The notes: generated by a model from the sequence alone, not told the origin. Numbered from the stretch's first letter, positions 44,723 through 54,327 are shown. The stretch: 64,000 nt of DNA from Paraoerskovia sediminicola (GCF_030296575.1 NZ_AP027729.1:1736001-1800000), one strand, 5' to 3'. Made by a program: numbers and translations.

Positions 44723-45997
44723 TCAGCCGCCGAGGAGGAGCACCCGCACCGTGTCGCCCGGGCAGACCTCGTCGACGTCGGGGTCGATCAGGGCGAGGGC
44801 GTCTGCGGTGACGAGAGCGGAGACCCGGTGCGCTCCGGAGCCTCGCCCGTCCCGCCGCCCGGCGGGGCGGACGGCGCCGCCGGGCTCGTGGACGACCGGC
44901 ACCACCTGGAGGCGGCCGGGCGGGGACGACCATCCGCTCCCTGCCACCCGCTCCACGGTCGGGGGTGCGACGTCCGGCTCCCCGCGGAGCCGCCGGAGCG
45001 CCGGGCGGACGAACATCTCGAACGACACGAACGCTGCGACCGGGTTCCCGGGCACGGCCACGACGGGGACCTCGCGCCAGGACGCCAGCACCTGCGGTTT
45101 GCCGGGCTGCATGCCGACGGCGGCGACCGTGGCTCCCGTGGCCTCGTCGGCGGTCGTCAGCAGGTGTCGGACGACGTCCATCGCCCCCGCGCTCACCCCG
45201 CCCGAGGTGATGATCAGGTCGGCAGGGGTGGCGCCGGCCGCGGCGTCGAGCACCGCACGCAGCGCGTCGACCGTGTCGGGCACGGCACCCCGGCGGACGA
45301 CCTCCGCCCCGGCATTGCGGGCGCTCGCCGCCAGCAGGTAGGAGTTCGAGTCCGGGATCCGGCCCGGGCCGGGCGCGCCGTCGGCCGCGAGCTCGCTGCC
45401 CGTCGAGATCACGACGACCCGTGGCCGTCGGTGGACCGGCAGGGACGCGAGGCCGACCGACGCCGCGACCGAGGCCACCCGCGACGTGACGAGGGTGCCC
45501 GCCGGGGCGAGGGTGTCGCCGACCGTCAGGTCCTCGGCCCGGTGCCGCACGTGCCCGCGGCCCGGTGAGCGGACGGTGACCGACGTGTCCGCGCCGTCGA
45601 GCGGACCGTGCTCGAACCGGCCCGTGTCGGTCCGCTCGACGGGTACGACGGCGTCGGCCCCGTCGGGCACCGGGGCGCCGGTCATGATGCGGACCGCGGT
45701 GCCGGGAGTCACGACCGGCGCGGCCGAGCTCGGGTCCGTCCTGCCGGCACTCACGTCCCCGACGAGCCGCAGCACGCACGGGTCCTCGGGCGTCGCGTCG
45801 GCCACGTCCGCGGTGCGCACGGCGTAGCCGTCCATCGCCGCGTTGTCGAACGGCGGTACGTCGGCCCGGGCGACGAGCGGGCCCCCGAGGACCATGCCGA
45901 CGGAGTCCTCGAGGGGGACGTCGACGACGGGGGTGGGGCCGACCGCTGCCAGGACGCTCGCGCGGTGCTCGTCGACGGAACGGCTCACGGGCTGCAT
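44723..45997 (-). CDS. moeA: Molybdopterin molybdotransferase MoeA
   Basis: A 424-residue MoeA, which inserts molybdenum into adenylated molybdopterin. Signature regions are PPFDNAAMDGYAVR, GTAVRIMTGAPVPDGADAVVPVE, the GDTLAPAG segment, VVVISTGSEL, LIITSGGVSAGAMD and PGNPVAAFVSFEMFVRP. The C-terminal domain IV follows with a divergent Arg-rich stretch. It is 85 bp after narK and upstream of moaC, all on the minus strand. The partner Mog lies on the other side of the nar genes. Confidence 0.95.
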   Translation of the reverse strand: MQPVSRSVDEHRASVLAAVGPTPVVDVPLEDSVGMVLGGPLVARADVPPFDNAAMDGYAVRTADVADATPEDPCVLRLVGDVSAGRTDPSSAAPVVTPGTAVRIMTGAPVPDGADAVVPVERTDTGRFEHGPLDGADTSVTVRSPGRGHVRHRAEDLTVGDTLAPAGTLVTSRVASVAASVGLASLPVHRRPRVVVISTGSELAADGAPGPGRIPDSNSYLLAASARNAGAEVVRRGAVPDTVDALRAVLDAAAGATPADLIITSGGVSAGAMDVVRHLLTTADEATGATVAAVGMQPGKPQVLASWREVPVVAVPGNPVAAFVSFEMFVRPALRRLRGEPDVAPPTVERVAGSGWSSPPGRLQVVPVVHEPGGAVRPAGRRDGRGSGAHRVSALVTADALALIDPDVDEVCPGDTVRVLLLGG

Positions 45998-46082
45998 GGC
46001 GCCAAACCTATCGGCGTGAAGCCCGTGAGCAGGGAGCGTCTCAGCGGCTCGTGCACGGATCCGCGTCGACCGGTGGCGGAGG

Positions 46083-47341
46083 TCAGGCCTCCGCGCGACC
46101 TCGCAGCGCGCGCTTGCGGACCGGGCCTGCCGTGAACAGCACGGTGAGGACGAGCGCGACGGTCAGTCCGGCGAAGCCGATGCCGTAGGTCCCGTCCGCG
46201 GTGTACACGGCGCCCATGATGAGCGGCGGGACGAACCCGCCGAGCCCGCCGATCGCCCCGACGACGCCCGTCACGCCGCCGACGGTCCCCTTGGGGGCGA
46301 GCGCGGAGACGAGGGCGAAGGTCGACCCGGTGGAGGCCCCGAGGAAGAAGGCGATGCCGAGGAAGGCGATCGTGCCGAGGGGGACCAGCGGGGGCTCGAA
46401 GATGAGGACCGCCGCGAGGACCGTGGCGCCCGAGAAGCAGATGAGCGAGACGTTGACCCCGCCGATCTTGTCGGAGAGGGTGCCTCCCACCGGGCGCATG
46501 ATCACGGCGACGATGACGAATCCGGCGGTGCGGGACGCGGCATCCGCGGGTTCGAGCCCGTACTCGTTGACGAGCAGCGTCGGCAGGTAGACCGAGAAGG
46601 CGACGAAGCCGCCGAACCCGATCGCGTACAGCCAGGAGAGCTGGAGCGTGACCGGGAGCTTGAAGGTCTCCCAGAAACGCTTGAGCATGCCCACCTCGGA
46701 GGGTGCGGGGCGCATCGGGGAGTCGTAGAGCGCGATGATCGAGACGACGCCGAAGACCGCGAGGATGATCGCGACGATGAGGAACGGCGCGGAGCGCCCC
46801 ACGCGTCGGCGATCGGCACCGTGGTGAACGAGGCGATCGCCGTCCCGCCCATGCCGGCGCCGAAGAGACCGAGGGCCCGCCCGCGCTTGGACGGCTCGAA
46901 CCAGGCGTTGTTGAACGGGATCCCGATCGCGAACGTCGTGCCGCCGAGGCCCAGGAAGAACCCGCCGATCAGCAGCTGCACGTAGCTGTCGGCGACGTAC
47001 CCGATGAAGAGCACGGGGATGATCGTCAGGAACGTGATGAGCGGGAACATGAGCCGCGCGCCGTAGCGGTCGGTCAGGGCGCCGACCGGGATGCGGCCCA
47101 GCGACCCGACGATGACCGGTACCGCGACGATGACGGACTGCTGGAAGCTGTCGAGGTCCAGCCCCTCGGCGAACGCGCCGCCGAGGGGACCGATCAGGGC
47201 CCACGCCCAGAAGTTCAGCGCGAACCCGACGGTCGACAGGATCAGCTGTGGGTACGGGGACTTGATGCCGTGATGCTCGATCTCGGTCTCGTCCGCCGTC
47301 GGGGGCCCGCCCGGAGGTGTCGTCGTACCGCTCGTGCTCAT
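46083..47341 (-). CDS. narK: Nitrate/nitrite transporter NarK (MFS, NNP family), with one apparent frameshift
   Basis: A 12-helix major-facilitator transporter of about 419 residues that brings in nitrate or exports nitrite. The nitrate-signature Gly-rich helices appear as LGLFGAGMGGTAIASF and GGVTGVVGAIGGLGGFVPP. PVGALTDRYGARLMFP is the MFS loop motif. The frame breaks at the run 46797-46800; one added base gives DAWGRSAPFLIVAII. The ATG at 47341 follows GAGGGGA with good spacing. Two palindromes containing GTGCA/TGCAC lie 58-105 bp upstream. It heads the possible narK-moe-moa-nar transcription unit. Confidence 0.9.
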
Positions 47342-47398
47342 GGCAGTCCCCTCATGCGATCGTCGTCGGCGCATCTACTGCGCTGACAGTAGCGCCGG

Positions 47399-47445
47399 AG
47401 GCCGTGCACGGCCTGGGCAAGTATTGCACGGGGGGATGCGTGCAA
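47399..47445. promoter_or_regulatory. Two palindromic candidate operators upstream of narK
   Basis: AGGCCGTGCACGGCCT (47399-47414) is a perfect 16-bp palindrome. TTGCACG-N8-CGTGCAA (47424-47445) is a perfect inverted repeat with an 8-bp gap. Both contain the CGTGCA element and lie between narK and the DUF4235 gene, where narK control sites are expected. Confidence 0.6.
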
Positions 47446-47452
47446 AAGGCGG

Positions 47453-47755
47453 TCAGTCGACGATGTCGGCCGGGGGCCTCGTGCCCGAGATGCGCTTGGT
47501 CAGGTGCCCGGCCTGCTGCGCGGCGACCCGGCGGGCCAGCACCATGACCGAACCGCTGACCGCGGCGAAGGCGACGGCCTGGAGGATGCTCACCTCGGGG
47601 TCGTCGGTGTTCGTCGGGGCGTCGTTCCCGGTCGCCTTCTTCCAGACCATCCCGACGGCCTTCTGCGCCACCCAGCCCGCTGCGAGCGTCAGGGCGAGGG
47701 TGGCGACCTTCGTCGGCAGGTCCACGTCGTCGTCGTACTTCTTCTTCTTGGCCAC
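47453..47755 (-). CDS. DUF4235 small membrane protein
   Basis: A 100-residue protein starting at GTG 47755 (MAKKKKYDDDVDLPTKVATLA) after CAGGAGGACCCC. It has two hydrophobic segments, LALTLAAGWVAQKAVGMVW and ILQAVAFAAVSGSVMVLARRVA, separated by a polar loop with NTDDPE, and matches the DUF4235 pattern of actinobacterial membrane proteins. Function is unknown. It is upstream of narK on the same strand, but the palindromes between them suggest separate control. Confidence 0.85.
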   Translation of the reverse strand: MAKKKKYDDDVDLPTKVATLALTLAAGWVAQKAVGMVWKKATGNDAPTNTDDPEVSILQAVAFAAVSGSVMVLARRVAAQQAGHLTKRISGTRPPADIVD

Positions 47756-47844
47756 GGGGTCCTCCTGGGGGCTCGGGTCTGTCGGTCATACGGTTCTCCG
47801 GACCACCGTAGTGCGCCGGGAGCACCCACGCCCGGGGCGTAGAG

Positions 47845-47960
47845 TTCCGGGTGAACGACAGGGGAGCACCCACCGCCGCCCGGCGGGTCCCGGTGCTGAG
47901 AGTGCGGCCAGCCGCAGACCCTCGAACCTGATCCGGTTAGTACCGGTGGAGGAAGTCGGG
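47845..47960 (+). ncRNA. TPP riboswitch (THI element)
   Basis: The conserved core appears in order: ACAGGGGAGC, then GGTGCTGAGAGTGCGG and finally ACCCTCGAACCTGATCCGG with GTTAGTACCGG. These are the pyrimidine-sensor (CUGAGA) and pyrophosphate-sensor halves of the thiamine pyrophosphate aptamer. It lies about 75 bp before the thiamine-binding protein gene. In Actinobacteria it usually acts by hiding the ribosome-binding site when TPP is abundant. Confidence 0.95.
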
Positions 47961-48033
47961 AATCTCGTACCCCGTGGACGACGGCCTCGGCCCCTGTCCG
48001 CGGGTCCCCCTCCTGAACGTCCTGGGAGGACAC

Positions 48034-49152
48034 ATGAAGCACCAGCAGATGCACCAGCAGCCGAGCCTGCACGCACGCGGCCGGGCTGCGCTCGCGGGCG
48101 TCGTGGCGCTCGGCCTGATCGCGACCGTGGCGTCGTGCTCGGACGCCGGCTCGACCGAGGACGCCGCGTCGTCCGACACGTCTGCCGAGGCGACGGACGG
48201 CGCGGGCGGCGGGGGCACCGTCACCCTCGTCACGCACGACTCGTTCGGGCTCTCGGACGGGATCCTCGACGACTTCACCGAGCAGACCGGATACGCGGTC
48301 GAGACCGTCGCCCCCGGGGACGGCGGGACGCTCGTCAACCAGCTGGTGCTCACGAAGGACAGCCCGCTCGGCGACGCCGTGTTCGGCGTCGACAACAGCT
48401 ACGCCTCGCGAGCCGTCGACGAGGGCGTGTTCGAGCCGTACCGCTCGGACGCGACCCCCGACGACGCGCCGGAGTCCCCCGACGACGCGCTCACCCCGAT
48501 CGACCAGGGCGACGTGTGCATCAACGCGGACCTCACCTGGTTCGAGGAGAACGACGTGGACGTCCCCGCGACGCTCGACGACCTGACCGACCCCGAGTAC
48601 GCGGACCTCCTCGTGGTGACGAACCCGGCCACGTCGTCCCCCGGCCTGGCGTTCCTGGCCGCGACGGTGGGTGCCGAGGCGGAGGGCTGGGAGGACTACT
48701 GGGCCGGGCTGCGCGACAACGGCGTGAAGGTCGTCGACGGCTGGGAGGACGCGTACTACGTCGACTTCACCGGCGCCGGCGGCGAGGGGGACCGCCCCCT
48801 CGTGCTCTCGTACGCGACCTCCCCGGCGTTCACCGTGACCGAGGACGGCTCGGAGACCACCACGGCGGCGCTGCTCGACACGTGCTTCCGCCAGGTCGAG
48901 TACGCGGGCGTGCTCGCCGGGGCCGAGAACCCCGAGGGCGCGAAAGCGCTCGTGGACTTCCTGCTCTCGGACGAGGTCCAGTCGGACATCCCCGGCTCGA
49001 TGTACATGTACCCGGTGACCGACGTCGAGCTCCCCGCCGAGTGGGAGCAGTTCGCGCCCCTGGCCGAGGACCCGTTCGACGTCGACCCGGCGGAGATCGC
49101 GGAGCGCCGCAGCGAGTGGATCGACGCGTGGACCGCGACCGTGATCGGCTGA
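48034..49152 (+). CDS. thiB: Thiamine-binding lipoprotein ThiB/TbpA
   Basis: A 372-residue periplasmic-type binding protein for thiamine. The signal peptide ends with lipobox VASCSD. The mature domain shows VTLVTHDSFGLSDGIL, LTKDSPLGDAVFGVDNSYASRAVDEGVF and VVDGWEDAYYVDFTGAGG, then PLVLSYATSPAF, as in TbpA. The ATG at 48034 is preceded by GGGAGGA. The upstream TPP riboswitch and the following thiP-thiQ genes confirm the substrate. It is the first gene of a three-gene importer. Confidence 0.95.
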   Translation: MKHQQMHQQPSLHARGRAALAGVVALGLIATVASCSDAGSTEDAASSDTSAEATDGAGGGGTVTLVTHDSFGLSDGILDDFTEQTGYAVETVAPGDGGTLVNQLVLTKDSPLGDAVFGVDNSYASRAVDEGVFEPYRSDATPDDAPESPDDALTPIDQGDVCINADLTWFEENDVDVPATLDDLTDPEYADLLVVTNPATSSPGLAFLAATVGAEAEGWEDYWAGLRDNGVKVVDGWEDAYYVDFTGAGGEGDRPLVLSYATSPAFTVTEDGSETTTAALLDTCFRQVEYAGVLAGAENPEGAKALVDFLLSDEVQSDIPGSMYMYPVTDVELPAEWEQFAPLAEDPFDVDPAEIAERRSEWIDAWTATVIG

Positions 49153-49159
49153 GACCACG

Positions 49160-50914
49160 ATGGCGGTAACGCCCGTACCGGGTCGGCCCGCGCCCCGGCA
49201 GGCGGCGCAGGCCGACCCGGTAGGGGCGCCCCGAGGGCGCCTGCGACCGGGGTCGGTCGCGCGCGGCGCGGCGTGGACGCTGGCCGCGGCGGTACCCCTG
49301 GCGTTCCTCGCGGTCTTCTTCGCGTGGCCTGTCGCCGCCCTGGTCGGGCGCGGGTTCTGGCTCGACGGGGCGCTGGACCTCGGCGGCTTCGCCGAGGTCT
49401 TCGCCGAGACGCGCACCTGGCGGATCATCGGGATCACGCTCGCCCAGGCCGCAGCCGGAACGGTGCTGTCGGTGCTGCTCGGTGTCCCGGGCGCGTATGT
49501 GCTGTACAGGTGCACGTTCCGCGGACGTACGTTCGCCCGGGGCCTCGTCACCGTCCCGTTCGTGCTCCCCACGGTCGTCGTCGGCGTCGCCTTCCGTGCC
49601 GTCCTCGCGCCGGGCGGCCCGCTCGGGTTCCTCGGCCTCGACCAGACGTTCGCCGCGATCGTCATGGCCCTCGTGTTCTTCAACTACTCCGTGGTCGTCC
49701 GCACGGTCGGCGGGCTCTGGGAGCGCCTCGACCCGCGTGCGGAGCAGGCGGCGCGCGCCCTCGGTGCGTCGCCCGCGCGAGCGTTCCGCACCGTCACGCT
49801 GCCGGCGCTCGCACCCGCGATCGCCTCGGCGGCCTCGATCGTCTTCCTGTTCTGCGCCGCCGCGTTCGGGATCGTCCTCGTGCTCGGCCCCACCGGCTAC
49901 GGCACCGTCGAGACCGAGATCTACGTCCAGACCACTCAGTTCCTCGACCTGCGCGCGGCCGCGGTGCTCTCGGTGGTCCAGCTCGTGGTGGTCTCCGGGG
50001 CGCTCCTCGCCGCGAACCGCACCCGCGCCCGCCGCGAGCAGGCCCTCGCGCTGATGCCCGAGGCGAGCGCCGGCCGCCCGCTCCGGGCGCGCCGCGACGC
50101 CGCGTCCCTCGCCGTGACGGTCGCCGTCGTCCTCGGTCTCCTGGCGCTGCCCATCGGGACCCTCGTCGCGCGGTCCCTGCGGGCCTCGGACGGCGCCTGG
50201 ACCCTCGACAACTATCGGAACCTGGCCACGACCGGCGGTCGCAACGCGCTGTCCGTGACGGTGTGGGAGGCCGCCGCGATCTCGCTGCGGACGGCGGCGG
50301 TCGCCGCAGTCGTCGCGGTGACGGTCGGGGTGCTCGTGGCGCTCGTCGTCTCGCGCCGGCCCCGCGCCCGGTCGGGGCGCCGGGCGCTCGCGCTGCTCGA
50401 CTCCGTCTTCATGCTGCCGCTCGGCGTCTCGGCCGTGACGGTCGGGTTCGGGTTCCTCATCACCCTCGACCGGCCCCTCGGCCTCGACGTCGACCTGCGG
50501 ACCTCGGGCCTGCTCGTGCCGCTCGCGCAGGCGGTCGTCGCGGTGCCGCTCGTGGTGCGGGTGATCCTGCCCGTGCTGCGCGCGATCGACCCGCGCCTGC
50601 GCGAGGCCGCGGGCACGCTCGGCGCCCCGCCCGGTCGGGTGCTCGCGACCGTCGACCTGCCCGTGATGCTTCGCCCGCTCGGGCTCGCGATCGGGTTCGC
50701 CTTCGCGACGTCGCTCGGGGAGTTCGGGGCGACGTCGTTCCTCGCGCGGCCCGAGAGCGCGACGCTGCCGGTCGTGATCTATCGCCTCATCGGCAAGCCG
50801 GGACCGGAGAACTACGGGATGGCGCTCGCGGCCAGCGTGGTGCTCGCGCTCGTCACGGCGACCGTCATGATGCTGGCCGAGCGTCTGCGCGGCCAGGGAG
50901 CGGGGGAGCTGTGA
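49160..50914 (+). CDS. thiP: Thiamine ABC transporter permease ThiP
   Basis: A 584-residue permease made of two fused membrane halves, about 12 helices, like other ThiP/iron-type permeases. Each half has an EAA loop: AEQAARALGASPARAFRTVTLPAL and LREAAGTLGAPPGRVLATVDLP. LGEFGATSFLARPESATLPVVIYRLIGKPG near the end is typical. It begins 7 bp after thiB and overlaps thiQ by four bases. It is controlled with thiB by the TPP riboswitch. Confidence 0.94.
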   Translation: MAVTPVPGRPAPRQAAQADPVGAPRGRLRPGSVARGAAWTLAAAVPLAFLAVFFAWPVAALVGRGFWLDGALDLGGFAEVFAETRTWRIIGITLAQAAAGTVLSVLLGVPGAYVLYRCTFRGRTFARGLVTVPFVLPTVVVGVAFRAVLAPGGPLGFLGLDQTFAAIVMALVFFNYSVVVRTVGGLWERLDPRAEQAARALGASPARAFRTVTLPALAPAIASAASIVFLFCAAAFGIVLVLGPTGYGTVETEIYVQTTQFLDLRAAAVLSVVQLVVVSGALLAANRTRARREQALALMPEASAGRPLRARRDAASLAVTVAVVLGLLALPIGTLVARSLRASDGAWTLDNYRNLATTGGRNALSVTVWEAAAISLRTAAVAAVVAVTVGVLVALVVSRRPRARSGRRALALLDSVFMLPLGVSAVTVGFGFLITLDRPLGLDVDLRTSGLLVPLAQAVVAVPLVVRVILPVLRAIDPRLREAAGTLGAPPGRVLATVDLPVMLRPLGLAIGFAFATSLGEFGATSFLARPESATLPVVIYRLIGKPGPENYGMALAASVVLALVTATVMMLAERLRGQGAGEL

Positions 50915-52035
50915 GCGGGCAGGGCACGAGGGACGGGGCCGGTCTCGAGGTGCGCGACGCCGTCGTGCGCTACGCGCCCTCAGGACGCAAGGGCTCCCGC
51001 GCGGCCGAGCCGACCACCGCCGTCGACGGAGTGAACCTGACGGTCGCGCCGGGCGAGGTCGTCGCCCTCCTCGGCCCGAGCGGGTGCGGCAAGTCGTCCC
51101 TGCTGCGCGCCGTGGCGGGGCTCGAGCCGCTCGCTGCGGGGTCGGTCGCGTGGGCCGGGCGCCCCCTCGCGGGCGTGCCCGTGCACCGACGAGGGTTCGG
51201 CCTGATGTTCCAGGAGGGGCAGCTCTTTGCGCACCGCGACGTCGCGGGCAACGTCGGGTACGGCCTCGAGCGAGGCGATGCAGCGGTCCCCGCCTCCGCT
51301 CGCGCCGAGCGCGTCGCCGAGCTGCTGGGGCTCGTGGGGCTCGAGGGGTACGCGCGGCGCGGGGTCACGACGCTGTCGGGCGGGGAGCGGCAGCGGGTGG
51401 CGCTCGCCCGCTCGCTCGCCCCGCGGCCGGGCCTCCTGCTGCTCGACGAGCCCCTCTCGGCGCTCGACCGCTCCCTGCGCGAGCGTCTCGCGGCCGACCT
51501 GCGCGAGGTCCTGGTCTCCACCGGGACCACGGGCGTGTTCGTCACCCACGACCAGGACGAGGCGTTCACCGTCGCCGACCGCGTGGCCGTGATGGACGCC
51601 GGCCGGCTGCTGCAGGTCGCCACGCCCGAGGACCTCTGGGCGCGTCCGGCCAGCCGCACGGTGGCCGAGTTCCTCGGGTATCAGGCGTTCGTCCCGGCGG
51701 ACGGCCCGGACCCGCTCGGCGTCGGCTCGGGCGACGGCGACGGCGGCAACGACCGCGGCCTCGCCGGGACCGGCGGCACCGCGGGCGCCGTGCTCGCCGT
51801 CGGCCCCGCCGGGCTCCTCGTGTCGGACGACGGCACCGGACCGGGCGGGGTGCCGGGCGAGGTCGTCACCTCCAGGCTGCGCCGGGGTCGCGTCGAGGTG
51901 ACCGTGCTGGCCGACCTCGGCGAGGGGCGTCGTCGGCTCACCGCCCTGCTCGCCGACCCGGGTACCGACGCCCCCGACGACGGCGCGACCGTGCGGCTGC
52001 GGCTCGACCCGCGAGGCTGCGCGCCGGTCGGGTGA
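50911..52035 (+). CDS. thiQ: Thiamine ABC transporter ATPase ThiQ
   Basis: A 374-residue ATPase. Walker A GPSGCGKSS, LSGGERQRVALARSL, Walker B LLLLDEPLSALD and FVTHDQDEAFTVADR are intact. A C-terminal extension of about 120 residues, Gly/Asp-rich and then with a TOBE-like barrel (VPGEVVTSRLRRGRVEVTVL), goes beyond the usual short ThiQ of about 230 residues and resembles the iron/spermidine-type ATPases. The GTG at 50911 overlaps the thiP stop. It ends the thiBPQ operon. Confidence 0.92.
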   Translation: MSGQGTRDGAGLEVRDAVVRYAPSGRKGSRAAEPTTAVDGVNLTVAPGEVVALLGPSGCGKSSLLRAVAGLEPLAAGSVAWAGRPLAGVPVHRRGFGLMFQEGQLFAHRDVAGNVGYGLERGDAAVPASARAERVAELLGLVGLEGYARRGVTTLSGGERQRVALARSLAPRPGLLLLDEPLSALDRSLRERLAADLREVLVSTGTTGVFVTHDQDEAFTVADRVAVMDAGRLLQVATPEDLWARPASRTVAEFLGYQAFVPADGPDPLGVGSGDGDGGNDRGLAGTGGTAGAVLAVGPAGLLVSDDGTGPGGVPGEVVTSRLRRGRVEVTVLADLGEGRRRLTALLADPGTDAPDDGATVRLRLDPRGCAPVG

Positions 52036-52062
52036 CGGTGCACGCTGCCGCGACCGGCGGCG

Positions 52063-53253
52063 TCAGCCGTCCAGGTGCTTCTGCCAGAGCGCCACGACCC
52101 CGACCGGCGCGAACCCGAGCGCGACGTTGATGTCGAGCATCGGGCCGTTCTCCTGCGCGTTCCAGGTGTGGATGCGGCGGGTGCCCGGCCGGTGCTCGGC
52201 GAGCGCGTCGAGGTTCGCGGTCTTGACCAGCATCCCGAGGTTGCGGCCCCGGTGCTCGACGAGGACCAGCGTGTCCTCCTGGAACGCGAACTCCGGCTCG
52301 TCCAGCGGATAGGTCAGCACCGTGAAGGCGGCGAGCGTCCCGGTCGCGACGTGCTCGGCGGCGCTGATCAGGAACCCGAAGCCGCGCCGGCGCCACCCCG
52401 CGAGCCGGTCCGCGAACCGCGCCTCGTCCCACGGGTCCTCGGTGATCTCGAGGCCGCCCGCAGGGGCGTCGGTGCTCATCCGCGTCTGGAGGTGGGCCAG
52501 GCCCGCGAGCGACTCGCGCGGGACGTCGTCGTGCCAGGTGCGGACGACGTACCCGTCGCCGGCGCGGGCTGCGGCGACGTGGGCGAGCGCCCGGTGAGCG
52601 CCCCGATCGCTGCCGTCGGGGCGCATCTGGAGCGCCGAGTACCGCTCCACCTGCTCCAGGGCGTAGCCGTGGTCGAGAGCGATCCTCGCCTCGAGGTCGT
52701 CGACCGGCACCCGCCCGCTGCCCGTCGGTGCCTGGATCGCGCCGGGCCCGACCGGGGGCTCGGGCGCGTGCTCCGAGTACGCAAGGACGGTGCGGCGTCC
52801 GGCGGCGTCGGCGATCTGCTCGACCCGGACCAGCAGCGCCTCGGCGAGGTCGCGCCGGTCCTGCGGTGCCAGGTCGGGGTGCACGACGACGCCCGCCTCG
52901 ACGAGATGCGTGTTCCCGGCGAGCGGGAGCTCGACGCCGGCGAAGCCGAGGACGTCGCCCGGCGCCCGGTCCGACGACGCGGGGTCGGCGCCGGCGGGCA
53001 GGGCGAGGAGCAGGACGCGGCGGACGTACTGCTGGTGCGACCACTTCTCGTGGACGTCGGTGGGGCGGAACGAGAGGTCGGTCCAGCCCCAGAGGCGCTG
53101 CTCGACGACGCGCTCGACCGCGCACCGGCCCTCGTACCCCCAGGAGCCGTGCCCGCCGGGCGTCTCGGGGTGCGGGGCTTCGACGATCGTCCAGCGCTCG
53201 GCTGGGGCGACCGGGTCGGCCTGCCCGTGCGAGGCGTGCGCTGTCGAGGTCAT
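52063..53253 (-). CDS. Double-GNAT acetyltransferase-like protein
   Basis: A 396-residue protein with two GNAT-like halves. The N-terminal half holds GVVVHPDLAPQDRRDLAEALL and the C-terminal half holds LVLVEHRGRNLGMLVKTANLDAL, both like the acetyl-CoA-binding motif A (the second fits RGxxLG/M best). It ends with the substrate-side motif WNAQENGPMLDINVALGFAPVG, common in actinobacterial GNAT proteins of unknown substrate. The first half is weaker and may be structural. It is a lone gene between convergent thiQ and the aldo/keto reductase gene. Confidence 0.85.
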   Translation of the reverse strand: MTSTAHASHGQADPVAPAERWTIVEAPHPETPGGHGSWGYEGRCAVERVVEQRLWGWTDLSFRPTDVHEKWSHQQYVRRVLLLALPAGADPASSDRAPGDVLGFAGVELPLAGNTHLVEAGVVVHPDLAPQDRRDLAEALLVRVEQIADAAGRRTVLAYSEHAPEPPVGPGAIQAPTGSGRVPVDDLEARIALDHGYALEQVERYSALQMRPDGSDRGAHRALAHVAAARAGDGYVVRTWHDDVPRESLAGLAHLQTRMSTDAPAGGLEITEDPWDEARFADRLAGWRRRGFGFLISAAEHVATGTLAAFTVLTYPLDEPEFAFQEDTLVLVEHRGRNLGMLVKTANLDALAEHRPGTRRIHTWNAQENGPMLDINVALGFAPVGVVALWQKHLDG

Positions 53254-53358
53254 GCCGTCATCGTGCGCTCAGGAGCCCGCCGGCGCCACACTTTTCCCGG
53301 GTGGAGCGTCGCCCGCTCTCCCGGGGCGCGCGGGTGGTCGAGCGCCTGCCCGGAGCGC

Positions 53359-54264
53359 TCAGGCGTCGGGGAGCGCCGCCGTCAGCCGCTCGATCTCGTC
53401 GGCCGTGAGCTCGAGGTCGGCGGCGCCCGCCGAGTCCTGGACGCTCTGCGGCCGCGACGCCCCCGGGATCGGGACGACGACGGGCGCGAGCGCGAGCTCC
53501 CACGCGAGGCACACCTGGAACGGGCTCACGTCGCGCTCCGCCGCGATGTCCTGGAACGGCGCGTACACCTCGCCGAGGTCGCCGGAGCGCAGCAGGCGGA
53601 TGCCGCCGAGCGGGCTCCACGGCAGGAACGCGATGCCCATCTCGGCGCACAGCTCGAGCTCGGGCATCGACGAGCGGAACCGCGGCGAGAACTGGTTCTG
53701 CACGGACACGAGACGCCCGCCCAGCACCTCGTTCGCCTCGCGGATCTGGTCCGGGTCCGCGTTCGAGACCCCGGCCATCGCGACGACCCCCTCGTCGAGG
53801 AGCTCGGCGACCGCACCGACCGAGTCGGCGTAGGGCACCTCGGGGTCGGGACGGTGGAACTGGTACAGGCCGATCGCCTCGACGCCGAGCCGCCGGGCCG
53901 AGGCCCGCGCGGCGGCCTTCAGGTGGTCGGGGCGCCCGTCCTGGGTCCACGACCCGTCGCCCGGGCGCAGGTGCCCGCCCTTGGTCGCCACCAGGACGTC
54001 GGACGACGGCCCCGACCACGAGCGGACGGCGCGCGCGATCAGCTCCTCGTTGTGGCCGACCTCGTCGGCGTCGCGGTGGTAGGCGTCGGCGGTGTCGATC
54101 AGCGTGACGCCGGCGTCGAGGGCTGCGTGGATCGTCGCGACCGCCTGGTCGTCCTCGGGGCGTCCCTCGATCGACATGGGCATGCCGCCGAGGCCGATCG
54201 CCGAGACCTGACGGTCACCGATGGTGCGTGTCTTCACGAGGGTCTCCGATACGTCGTCCGGCAC
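53359..54264 (-). CDS. Aldo/keto reductase
   Basis: A 301-residue NADPH-dependent oxidoreductase of the AKR superfamily. The catalytic tetrad is visible as Asp and Tyr in DTADAY, Lys in ATKGG and His in YQFHRPDP. The cofactor end has VPIPGASRPQSVQDS. The substrate is unknown; such enzymes reduce sugar or lipid aldehydes. The start is GTG 54264 (a later GTG at 54237 also fits). It lies 63 bp downstream of pgi on the same strand. Confidence 0.93.
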   Translation of the reverse strand: MPDDVSETLVKTRTIGDRQVSAIGLGGMPMSIEGRPEDDQAVATIHAALDAGVTLIDTADAYHRDADEVGHNEELIARAVRSWSGPSSDVLVATKGGHLRPGDGSWTQDGRPDHLKAAARASARRLGVEAIGLYQFHRPDPEVPYADSVGAVAELLDEGVVAMAGVSNADPDQIREANEVLGGRLVSVQNQFSPRFRSSMPELELCAEMGIAFLPWSPLGGIRLLRSGDLGEVYAPFQDIAAERDVSPFQVCLAWELALAPVVVPIPGASRPQSVQDSAGAADLELTADEIERLTAALPDA

Positions 54265-54327
54265 GGGTGTTGATGCGGTCCGGCGGGGCGACGGGGGACG
54301 CCGCCCCGCCGGGGGAGGGCTGGTGCG

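Noticed and set aside
48034-52035. The ABC operon as an iron importer because of the ATPase tail and double permease
   Set aside because: The upstream TPP riboswitch and TbpA-like binding-protein motifs identify thiamine as the substrate.
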